Program-made: the position numbers and the translations under genes | Source: Marinobacter sp. AC-23 | GTDB lineage: Bacteria > Pseudomonadota > Gammaproteobacteria > Pseudomonadales > Oleiphilaceae | Reading direction: 5' to 3' | NCBI RefSeq assembly: GCF_001858325.1 | Contig: NZ_MBPP01000045.1 | Location: 62,001 to 126,000 of the forward strand | Length of the DNA: 64,000 bases | Notes under the pieces: model-generated | Database searches by the model: none | Told to the model about the DNA's origin: nothing | Seen by the model: the letters and a program-made list of their open reading frames with translations, nothing else | Shown: piece after piece, positions 57,182 to 64,000 of the stretch | How positions within the stretch are numbered: position 1 is the stretch's first letter | Layout of the letters: every line of letters starts with the position of its first letter

Positions 57182-58189
57182 TTATCTGGGCCGCAGAATA
57201 TAGATGCCGTCACTACCCTGGCTGCTAATATTGGTGTTAGGTACAAACTCAATAAAGCTGACTTGCGAGCGATTAGCCAGACTTTCCGGCAACGCAAACC
57301 AATTCAGGTTGGATTCGCGAGCGCCAAGCACCGGTTTTACACCATATTCACGAAATCGCAGCACTTCACCCTGTAACGTCAGCTCGTGAACAGCGGGGCC
57401 TGTGTAGGCCAGCGGTATTGAGAGGTAGTAGCTGCTATCCAGAACCCGATTCGCGTTCAGCGATACCCAATCCAAACGCCCCGGCCTGCGATAGGTTAAA
57501 CCGTCTTCTGGCAGCATATCTGAGGTTTCCCGAAGCCTGCGATTATCAGCCGCCAGGTTACCTGTCTCTGGGTCTTTCAGATAAACCATGCGATCAAACT
57601 TTGGCGGGAAGGCCGCAATCCGGGAGCCCAAGTCAAAATCATTCTTAACGTCAATATCGGGAGAAGTGTAAATGACCAGCCAACGGCCCTCAATACGCAT
57701 GTATGCGGGAAACAAGCCCAACTCGAAGCTCGGCCTTCTACCATAAACCACCACGTCTGACTTTTCGTAAAGCTCAGTGAACACACGCCTCCAGCTTTCG
57801 ACCTTCAACGTACGCGTTGTGTCGTCGTTCAGGCTAGCCGCAAAGACATTAAGCTTCGGTTCCGCCTCACTTAGATCGTAGATACCCTCACTGGTGACAA
57901 AGTAGTGTGTCATCGGGATGCGATCCATATCTTCGCTCCACTCTAGGGTGAACCTTAGTTGCCCGCTTGAGTCGAACGTTTTCACCTGCTTTGCCTGTGC
58001 CAGAAAAAAGCTGCCTTCAGGGCTGTAACTGACATCAGCGAGATAGCTGTCGCTCAGAAACACCAGCTCAAAATGTTCTGAGGCGCTTCCATCGCGAAGC
58101 AAGGGAGGGTTAGTCAAAGTGTCTGCGGCCACTAATTGCGCCCCCGACATAAGACACGCTGACATGATCACCCCTGAAATAAAGCGCAT
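57182..58189 (-). CDS. Hypothetical secreted protein
   Basis: 335 residues from MRFISGVIMSACLMSG (AAGAGG ahead at 10 bp); a longer frame begins at 58246. Signal peptide cut near LVAADT. The mature part is rich in beta strands, Asp, Ser and aromatic residues, with repeats like LADVSYSPEGSFFLAQAKQ and TRTLKVESWRRVF; it could be a beta-propeller. No family recognised. It stands just upstream of the AaeXAB-like operon on the same strand (59 bp) and could share its transcription. Confidence 0.6.
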   Translation of the reverse strand: MRFISGVIMSACLMSGAQLVAADTLTNPPLLRDGSASEHFELVFLSDSYLADVSYSPEGSFFLAQAKQVKTFDSSGQLRFTLEWSEDMDRIPMTHYFVTSEGIYDLSEAEPKLNVFAASLNDDTTRTLKVESWRRVFTELYEKSDVVVYGRRPSFELGLFPAYMRIEGRWLVIYTSPDIDVKNDFDLGSRIAAFPPKFDRMVYLKDPETGNLAADNRRLRETSDMLPEDGLTYRRPGRLDWVSLNANRVLDSSYYLSIPLAYTGPAVHELTLQGEVLRFREYGVKPVLGARESNLNWFALPESLANRSQVSFIEFVPNTNISSQGSDGIYILRPR

Positions 58190-58320
58190 AAAGCCAGAGC
58201 CTCTTGAAAATAATACAGCGTGACTTACGACCAAGTGTTTGATCATAGGTGCCGTTTTAGTTTTTGGCTAATCTGCATGTGCTAGAGTGACGGCTATGTG
58301 TAGGCAACGAGTTTAAAAGA

Positions 58321-59148
58321 ATGTCCCCGGTGATTTTATTTGCAGTCTTTGCCATAGTCTTAATCGCAACGGCGGTGTTCTACCTGTTTTTCTACCGCGC
58401 CTGGCGGCGGGAACTGGAGCTAAAACAACCCTTCCCGAAGGCCTGGCGAAAGCATCTGCAGTCGACAGTACCTTTGTACCGCCAATTGCCTACGCATCTG
58501 CAGAAAGCCCTGCGAGACCAGATTCAGCTATTCATTGCAGAAAAGCACTTCTATGGCTGCGCTGGTTTTGAGGTAGACGACCGGGTTCGAGTAGCGATCG
58601 CCGGGCACGCGTGCTTGCTAACGGTTATGCGTTCGTATGCGGATTACAACGAGGTTCGCAGCATTCTTGTCTACCCGGATGTTTACCGGGTACAAGCCCA
58701 GGAACGCGACGGCATGGTGGTTGGCGTCAGCGATCAGGTCCGGGCAGGTGAAGCCTCATCGCTGGGGCAAGTGGTATTGGCCTGGTCGGAATGTGAAAGC
58801 GGGGCCATCAACAAAAATGGCCCACATAACGTCATTCTCCACGAGTTTGCCCATCAGCTTGATTACCTCGATGGAACAGCCGACGGCGCGCCACCCCTTA
58901 GCGGAGAGCAAGCTAAGGAGTGGCAACAGACCATGACCATTGCCTATGATAATCTCCGGCACTCCCTGAGGCACCACCGAACAAGCTGGCTCGACCCTTA
59001 TGGTGCAACAAAGCCAGCTGAGTTCTTTGCGGTACTGACAGAAACCTTTTATCAGCAACCGCAACACCTGAAAGAACAACAACCGGCCGTGTATGACCTG
59101 CTCCGCGACTTCTACAGAATAGACCCTGGCGAGTTAGCGCCGAGCTAA
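58321..59148 (+). CDS. mtfA: MtfA-family (M90) zinc metallopeptidase
   Basis: 275 residues. One N-terminal membrane helix (about 4-25), then the M90 domain. The zinc site HEFAHQLDYLDG (about 175-186) and the third ligand in AEFFAVLTETFYQQP are present, as are CAGFEVDDRVRVAIAGHACLL (in part EVDDRVRVAIAGHACLL) and YPDVYRVQ. In E. coli MtfA binds the repressor Mlc and has peptidase activity; here an N-terminal anchor is added. Divergent from the secreted protein. Confidence 0.9.
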   Translation: MSPVILFAVFAIVLIATAVFYLFFYRAWRRELELKQPFPKAWRKHLQSTVPLYRQLPTHLQKALRDQIQLFIAEKHFYGCAGFEVDDRVRVAIAGHACLLTVMRSYADYNEVRSILVYPDVYRVQAQERDGMVVGVSDQVRAGEASSLGQVVLAWSECESGAINKNGPHNVILHEFAHQLDYLDGTADGAPPLSGEQAKEWQQTMTIAYDNLRHSLRHHRTSWLDPYGATKPAEFFAVLTETFYQQPQHLKEQQPAVYDLLRDFYRIDPGELAPS

Positions 59149-59151
59149 CTC
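59131..59151. terminator. Hairpin overlapping the mtfA stop
   Basis: A perfect eight-bp stem (GAGTTAGC with GCTAACTC) has a five-base loop. It covers the last codons of mtfA and precedes the convergent hydratase gene. No T-run. Confidence 0.45.
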
Positions 59152-59165
59152 ACCCAAAACGCCTT

Positions 59166-59864
59166 CTAAGCTGAAAGGCCCAAGCTCTCCGAATCCTTCT
59201 TAATGCTAAGATCCAGCAGTTCCAGATAGCCGGCTTTGGTTTTTAGTTTGGTCTGGGCGTGTGCTCGCATATTCAGTTTCCGGAACCCTTGGGCCAGCTC
59301 GTTGGCACGGGTCAAGAGCTGATCCGGCGCAACCACTTCGTCCAGGTAGCCGGCTGCCACTGCGCCTTCGGGGCTGTATATTTCGGCGTTGATAACCGAA
59401 CGGTAAAAATGAGCCGGGGCCAAACGATGCCGCGCAATCTCAATGCCTGCGTGGTGCATGGTCATGCCGATGGCCACTTCATTAAGGCCAAGTTTGAAAC
59501 TACCCTCAATACCTAGCCGGTAGTCCACAGACAGCATAATAAACGCGCCTTTAGCAATAGCGTGGCCACTGCATGCGCCAATAACCGGAAACGGGAAAGC
59601 AGCCAAGCGGCGGGTAAGCGTTGAACCCACGGCAACCAATGCCGCGGCCTCATTCATACCTTTTTGCATTTCTTTCAGATCGTAGCCGGCAGAGAATATT
59701 CCCGGTTGACCAGTCAGAATAACCACAGCCTTGTCTTGTTCCGCCTGATCGAGGGCTTTGTTCAGCTGCTCAAACACTTGATGGCTCAGGGCATTCGCCT
59801 TTCCGTTGTTAATAACGATTGTCGCGACACCATCGTTCAGTGTGTAATTTACTAAATCCGTCAC
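59166..59864 (-). CDS. Enoyl-CoA hydratase/isomerase family protein
   Basis: 232 residues with a GTG start after AGAGGAAACGCCG. Crotonase fold: INNGKANALSHQVFEQL, GIFSAGYDLKEMQ (first oxyanion hole), GACSGHAIAKGAFIML (second oxyanion hole), RLGIEGSFKLGLNEVAIGM. The catalytic glutamates of classical hydratases are not both obvious: position two is Glu in LNEVAIG, position one is unclear. Shorter than the typical 255-260 residues. Acts on acyl-CoA in the cytoplasm. Confidence 0.85.
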   Translation of the reverse strand: MTDLVNYTLNDGVATIVINNGKANALSHQVFEQLNKALDQAEQDKAVVILTGQPGIFSAGYDLKEMQKGMNEAAALVAVGSTLTRRLAAFPFPVIGACSGHAIAKGAFIMLSVDYRLGIEGSFKLGLNEVAIGMTMHHAGIEIARHRLAPAHFYRSVINAEIYSPEGAVAAGYLDEVVAPDQLLTRANELAQGFRKLNMRAHAQTKLKTKAGYLELLDLSIKKDSESLGLSA

Positions 59865-59970
59865 CGGCGTTTCCTCTTGGTGGAGTTAAGTCTGATTTCG
59901 CAGAACTTTGCCAGCTTATGCTGGCTGCCACAAACTATTCTTCGCCGAATACCGATTCTTTCTCGATGGC

Positions 59971-61452
59971 TCAGGGGCGCCGCCGAAGCGTCATCCGCAA
60001 CTGGGCAGTGAAACCTTTCTTCGACGACAGCGGTATCAGGTGGCTATCGCCATCAACCTCGGCTTTGCTTCCGCCGCGCTCACTCCACTGTTCATCAGTA
60101 GTTACATATCGCAGGTTCCAACCGTCGCCGGCAGGGGTCATTTTCAGTGTCAGGGTATCGCGATAAAGGTATTCGCCCTCAACCCTATGCTCGGTCCACA
60201 GGGCACCGTCAACAAAATAATCTGTCGCGGATACGGCAAGCTCAACGGTCATCACAAGAGTGCGGCCACGATCAACCGTAATTTTTGAACTATCAAGGAA
60301 CGTGGAGAACAACACCGGAGAGCGAGCAGAATCCAGGCCGGCTTGCTTTGGTTTCATCATTTCATCGAACTTTCGCAGCACCGCGCTGAAGGTCTCCCGG
60401 CGCCTTTCCGTCAGCCGAAAGCTGCGGGCTCCCCTGGGCGATACTGTGGCCTCAAAATAATAGGAGGCGCGAACCCTATGCCCCTCCTTCCTTGCCTTTT
60501 CCACAGAAGGCGGCAGCGGCAACGACTCGACATCCATCACGCCATCTACACGGACGTCGCCAAACAGGAACCGCACCATGTTCTGGTAGCCATCTTCTGA
60601 ATTGACGATGCCATAGGGGCCACTGTGGCTGCGGTATACAAAGGCTCTGGGCGCACCCTGAACCGTCGCATTCTCGATAGCCACCAACCCATCACTCATT
60701 TTGCCCGCCAGCCACTTTGACACACCTTTGGCTGCCCCATAGTCCTGCTGATTGGTCCCTACCAGGCAAAAAAAGCGATCCGGGTCGAACTTGCCATCCA
60801 AAGAGTCCACTCTTTCAGGCCTGCCTTCTAGCCCCAGATACCCCGCCATGGTTGCACGATTAAAGTTGTTGATATCCCACAAGCCGAGGAATGCAGGCAC
60901 GTTGATCCCAGCCATTTCTATGCCGTTATGCGGCGTGGCATAGGTGAACACCTTATCCACTATTTGTCGTACGGCCGGTGTACTGATTCCGCCATTTTGC
61001 AAAAGACACCTACATACCAAGCCGCCCATGGAGTGTGCTACGAGGTGCACCCGAAATTCAGCCCGCAGAGCTGCATCGCCACCGCATATCTGGTTACGGA
61101 TATTCAGAATCAAATCCCGCAGTTGCAATGCCGCTGCGGGAATGGACAGCGGCTTCCCTTCGCCAAAGTCCCGGTCTGCCTGATCGTAATAACGGTAGAT
61201 AACGACGGTTTTTAGGGTGATGTCCCGGTCGATTTCGGCACCGTCAGAAAACGCATCTGTATATCCGTAATCCTTCATCAAGCGCATCATCGGTGATTCA
61301 AAAACCTGCTTGTAAACAGCTCCATCCCAGGATTGGCGCACCTTTGTCGCGCCCAGATTAAAGCCCATATAAGGCATGGAGACGGTATCGGCAATTTCGC
61401 TGGCCGTCATGGCGTAGCCACGAACGTAGATGATGGGGTGGAACTGGCTCAT
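59971..61452 (-). CDS. Lipase-like alpha/beta hydrolase
   Basis: 493 residues. PIIYVRGYAMTASEI at the start forms the oxyanion region, and VHLVAHSMGGLVCRCLLQN is the nucleophile elbow (Ser about 140). KVFTYATPHNGIEMAG follows as in lipase/DUF676 folds. YGIVNSEDGYQNMVRFLFGD contains a candidate acid or His region. A C-terminal beta domain (about 300-493, rich in EATVSPRGARSF) is unusual. No signal peptide. Substrate unknown. An imperfect hairpin lies in its 5' region (61466-61493). Confidence 0.75.
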   Translation of the reverse strand: MSQFHPIIYVRGYAMTASEIADTVSMPYMGFNLGATKVRQSWDGAVYKQVFESPMMRLMKDYGYTDAFSDGAEIDRDITLKTVVIYRYYDQADRDFGEGKPLSIPAAALQLRDLILNIRNQICGGDAALRAEFRVHLVAHSMGGLVCRCLLQNGGISTPAVRQIVDKVFTYATPHNGIEMAGINVPAFLGLWDINNFNRATMAGYLGLEGRPERVDSLDGKFDPDRFFCLVGTNQQDYGAAKGVSKWLAGKMSDGLVAIENATVQGAPRAFVYRSHSGPYGIVNSEDGYQNMVRFLFGDVRVDGVMDVESLPLPPSVEKARKEGHRVRASYYFEATVSPRGARSFRLTERRRETFSAVLRKFDEMMKPKQAGLDSARSPVLFSTFLDSSKITVDRGRTLVMTVELAVSATDYFVDGALWTEHRVEGEYLYRDTLTLKMTPAGDGWNLRYVTTDEQWSERGGSKAEVDGDSHLIPLSSKKGFTAQLRMTLRRRP

Positions 61453-61587
61453 GAGGCGCGCATCCTTTCAGGCTGATCCTGCCCTGAAAGCATGCGAGAT
61501 CTGTTCCGGAACGTTTTTTATAGGGCAGAGACCGGCACTTGCGCGACGCAACCTAAAATGGTCTGGAAGAATGTGTAAAAAAGACTG

Positions 61588-61611
61588 ACGGGCGAAGCCA
61601 ACTCAGCCCGT
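61588..61611 (-). terminator. Terminator of the small membrane protein gene
   Basis: On the minus strand ACGGGC pairs with GCCCGT across a 12-base loop, followed by CAGTCTTTTTT. It lies about 25 bp after the stop of the gene at 61636. Confidence 0.7.
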
Positions 61612-61635
61612 TCACTCATCAGTTATTGGCATTGC

Positions 61636-61815
61636 TCAGGAAAAGTAATACCGGATTAGTTGTGCCACGATCAACAGCGCCATTAGTGGAAAGATGAAGC
61701 GCGTTAAATTGCCATAATTACGCGCTTCACCTTTCGGAGCATATTTCTCCACCAAAGGCAGGATAACAACCAGGGCCAAAAACAGAACGGCGAGAATAAT
61801 CAGCAATGTTCCCAT
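61636..61815 (-). CDS. Small membrane protein
   Basis: 59 residues from MGTLLIILAVLFLALVVILP, preceded by AAGGAGCCTTTTG. Two membrane helices separated by the polar EKYAPKGEARNYGNLTRF. Not assigned to a family, but the ribosome binding site and a downstream terminator support it. Confidence 0.75.
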   Translation of the reverse strand: MGTLLIILAVLFLALVVILPLVEKYAPKGEARNYGNLTRFIFPLMALLIVAQLIRYYFS

Positions 61816-61880
61816 CAAAAGGCTCCTTGAATACCGGTTTTCGAGCCCACCGGGCCTGAACATGAATTTCCTGCCTGAAA

Positions 61881-61905
61881 GTTATCCCGCGAATCTGTGG
61901 ATAAC
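61881..61905. promoter_or_regulatory. Inverted repeat containing a DnaA-box sequence
   Basis: GTTATCC and GGATAAC form a seven-bp inverted repeat with an 11-base spacer. The right arm overlaps a perfect DnaA-box nonamer TGTGGATAA at 61896-61904. It lies upstream of the small membrane protein gene and downstream of trxC. A lone DnaA box may be chance. Confidence 0.4.
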
Positions 61906-62025
61906 TTTGTGAACAGGCGCGGGACAAGCCAGTTCAGGCCAGTTAAAACGGGCGTTCGACAAATATGACCGTTAACTGACCAGATCATTTACTGTTCAGT
62001 GACTTCCATGCTGAGCCGCCGGCTC

Positions 62026-62466
62026 TCAGCACCCATTACTCTGCAGCCATTGATTGATCTGGCCCTGATTCATGGCGCCACTTTGCCGGGCCAGTTCGCG
62101 GCCATTGCGAAACAGCATCAACGTAGGAATGCTGCGAATACTGTATTGCCCAGCCGGGCCAGGATGTTCTTCGGTACTGAGTTTGGCAAAACGCACTTTA
62201 CCCTGCCAGCCGCTAGCCGCCTTTTCAAACTGAGGCGCCATCACTTTGCAAGGGCCACACCAGCTCGCCCAGAAGTCCACCAACACCGGCAGGTCGCTAC
62301 GCCCAGTATGGGCAGCAAAGCTTTGCCCTGTAAGTTCTAGCACGCTCTCTGGCCATAAAGGCTGCTTACAGGCTCCACAATTACCGCCAGATGCCAAGCG
62401 AGCTTCTGGCACACGGTTGACCTTGTCGCAATGTGGACAAACTACGTGTTTGAGATTGTCACTCAT
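62026..62466 (-). CDS. trxC: Thioredoxin 2
   Basis: 146 residues. An N-terminal zinc domain with four Cys (VCPHCDK at 9-15, NCGACKQPL at about 29-37) precedes the thioredoxin fold. The active site is DFWASWCGPCKVMAPQFE, and cis-proline RSIPTLMLFRNG is present. The zinc module distinguishes TrxC from TrxA. Reduces disulfides in the cytoplasm. DUF2750 gene lies 51 bp upstream on the same strand. Confidence 0.94.
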   Translation of the reverse strand: MSDNLKHVVCPHCDKVNRVPEARLASGGNCGACKQPLWPESVLELTGQSFAAHTGRSDLPVLVDFWASWCGPCKVMAPQFEKAASGWQGKVRFAKLSTEEHPGPAGQYSIRSIPTLMLFRNGRELARQSGAMNQGQINQWLQSNGC

Positions 62467-62517
62467 GAATCTACCTCACAGCACTTAAAGTCGATCTCTC
62501 TCGATAGAAAATAAAAA

Positions 62518-62901
62518 CTAGAAGCTGGACAGCTCATCTTGCAGGTCTTTTTTCAGTTCGTCCGCTTCAGTTATCCACACGGTTTTATCGAGGCCCGGGA
62601 ATACACCAACCTGCAGTCCATCTTTCGACAAACCCGGCACCCACTTTTTGAAAAAATCCGGCAGCGAGATGCTCTTTGGCTTCAAATCATCGGAACCTTT
62701 AGCGTACTCAACGGCAAATTCCGAGCTGGGCCAAACCGGCAAGTGCGCCACTCCATCGTCTTCCGAGACGATGGACAGAAAGCGGCTCTCCGAATTAACG
62801 AGTATCCAGATCTCCCGCTCTTCCAACACTTCACTCAAAAAGTAGTCGTATCGTTCTTCGCCGCTCGACTCGAGCACACTCGTTAACTGCTCATCACTCA
62901 T
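62518..62901 (-). CDS. DUF2750 family protein
   Basis: 127 residues. RYDYFLSEVLEEREIWILVN, AHLPVWPSSEFAVEYAK and the final GLQVGVFPGLDKTVWITEADELKKDL (in part VGVFPGLDKTVWITEADEL) match the DUF2750 pattern. Acidic, soluble; function unknown. Lies between the DUF2339 gene and trxC on the same strand. Confidence 0.85.
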   Translation of the reverse strand: MSDEQLTSVLESSGEERYDYFLSEVLEEREIWILVNSESRFLSIVSEDDGVAHLPVWPSSEFAVEYAKGSDDLKPKSISLPDFFKKWVPGLSKDGLQVGVFPGLDKTVWITEADELKKDLQDELSSF

Positions 62902-62930
62902 AATCGGTTTCTCTGTTTAATGAATTAGCC

Positions 62931-64000
62931 TCAAGGGGCCTGAATACTGGCACGCTGCGCTTTTCGGTACATCCATGCAAGGCCCAACAAGGCGAGCCCC
63001 AACCCCATAAAGGCCGCGACCCGCCAGAATCCTTGCAGGCCGGCCATATCGATCAGGAAGATTTTGCCGATCACAGTACCCAACAAAGCCATGCCTGCTT
63101 TGTACAAGATAATATGGGCACTTTTTGTCGAATAAACCGTGGAGTAGATAATAGCGCCGATGGCGTAGAACATGCCGACCACCGAATAGGTATACAGCTC
63201 ACCCTCTGTCATACCAAACCGCAGCGCCATGTCGCTGCCTTGCCAGAGCTGACGAACCTCCAGGACAGTGAACAAAAGAAACCCCGCACCCGCAACACAC
63301 AGCGACCAGAGCCTGGGCACAATCTCCGGGAACCGCTGATAACAAGCGCCAGAAGTACCGGCCCTCCAAAGGCAGGAAGCAGCATATTGAAGACGGGTGT
63401 ACTGCCGATGGTGCCGTCATTCCACCAAGGGTTGTGCAAGGTGAGCAGCGTGAGGTAGCTGATTCCGGAAAGTGCCAACAAAATCCATGAGAACAACCGA
63501 TAAAGCCAGGCCAGTGATTGGCTGGTTTTGGCCCGAACCGCATAAGTTACACTGAGCGCACCCCAGAGCAGCGTGTTCATGGTTGCTTCAATAAGACTGT
63601 ATTCGTGGACAAAAATATCGCCGTCGTAAAGCCAGTAGCGCAGCTCCGTGCCTAGGAACAACACCAGCAAATGCAGGGTTGCTCCTTCCAGCCAAGGGCG
63701 AATCGAATGGCGCTTGTCAGCCAGTCTGGTTGCAACCGCGGCCAACAACGTGGCGCCGCCATAGGTCCACAAAGACCAATGCACACTGGTATCATAACCC
63801 TGCACCCAGGGGTTGAAGGTAAGTCGTGCAACAACCAGCGCTAACACGCCTTTTAACAACAAGTACAACTCCGGCATTTGATACCGCCGCGCCAGCCAGA
63901 CAAGGCTGACGAACTGAACCGATAGCGCCAGCGTGAGTGACGATTCGCGAAAGGCCATAACGGTCGCCAAGGAATAACTAACGTGCGCCGCCATCAATGC
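62931..64000 (-). CDS. DUF2339 membrane protein, 5' truncated by window edge, frameshifted
   Basis: The visible 356 residues or so form the C-terminal part of a large polytopic protein with many helices. LAWLYRLFSWILLALSGISYL and FGGPVLLALV precede a break at about 63341 (TTT read as TT); YQRFPEIVPRLWSLCVAGAGFLL continues in the next frame (in part YQRFPEIVPRLW). KIFLIDMAGLQGFWRVAAFMGLGLALLG at the end (in part IFLIDMAGLQGFWRVAAF) is the DUF2339 hallmark. Function unknown. The start lies beyond the window. Confidence 0.8.

Noticed and set aside
1-64000. tRNA, rRNA, CRISPR array, prophage or insertion sequence
   Set aside because: No cloverleaf-like sequence, rRNA segment, regular spacer array, integrase or transposase was recognised on either strand.

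Overview
The window reads as a chromosomal segment of a marine, salt-adapted gammaproteobacterium, most likely Marinobacter or a close relative. This is an inference from gene content (a Mrp Na+/H+ antiporter operon, several Na+-coupled transporters, a YbiT/YeiP/RIO/DUF1415/TIGR02647 gene set, alkane/fatty-acid style acyl-CoA ligases) and from moderately high G+C. No rRNA, tRNA, CRISPR array, transposase or prophage gene was seen. Genes lie in short operons on both strands and most are housekeeping, catabolic or transport functions.

Layout. 1-3440: 3' part of a Mrp operon (fused MrpA/B end, then C, D, E, F, G). 3534-6537: medium/long-chain acyl-CoA ligase and convergent D-amino-acid dehydrogenase. 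6680-10901: YciH, a DUF4136 lipoprotein, YigZ, and a CpxA/CpxR-like two-component system divergent from a Spy/CpxP-like periplasmic protein. 10959-14672: FemAB-like acetyltransferase, dodecin, AzlC/AzlD branched-chain amino-acid exporter, MscS-type channel. 15087-17681: leucine dehydrogenase and a Na+:amino-acid symporter. 17702-18951: a cation/Ca2+ exchanger gene framed by a 27-bp direct repeat. 18928-23078: sirtuin, a spermidine-synthase-like protein, DUF1415 and the ABC-F protein YbiT; the DUF1415 gene is bracketed by two copies of a long hairpin element. 23262-28329: PpiC, a DUF2059-like protein, a lysozyme-like protein, a LysR regulator, a small basic ORF and an AMP-forming ligase. 28576-31164: a 35-residue membrane ORF, an Lrp regulator, AstA and an overlapping DUF1338 gene (amino-acid catabolism). 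31368-40787: an AbiTii-like protein, lipoprotein, hydrolase, ZIP transporter, GMC oxidoreductase, MtgA, lipid kinase, DMT exporter and small envelope proteins. 40933-46047: soluble-type lytic transglycosylase, PutA and its divergent Lrp-type regulator. 46053-53803: YeiP/MFS/unknown operon, RIO kinase, second spermidine-synthase-like protein, MaoC, DCC-family protein, dicarboxylate symporter, threonine aldolase. 53925-57122: an AaeXAB-like efflux operon. 57182-64000: unknown secreted protein, MtfA, enoyl-CoA hydratase, lipase-like hydrolase, TrxC, DUF2750 and a partial DUF2339 membrane protein.

A dominant technical feature is that 17 otherwise conserved genes are interrupted by single-base deletions (18 in all). 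Every one is repaired by adding one base to a mononucleotide run or single base, and after repair every complete gene has a length divisible by three. I read these as consensus errors of a homopolymer-prone long-read assembly, not decay, and annotate each broken gene as one CDS with the break stated.

The signals most worth follow-up are the pair of hairpin elements with a conserved loop and divergent but self-complementary stems (20645-20747, 21368-21465), the direct-repeat-framed exchanger (17702-18951), a stand-alone AbiTii-like gene (31368-32033), and two unannotated small ORFs with strong ribosome binding sites (26337-26531, 28576-28683).
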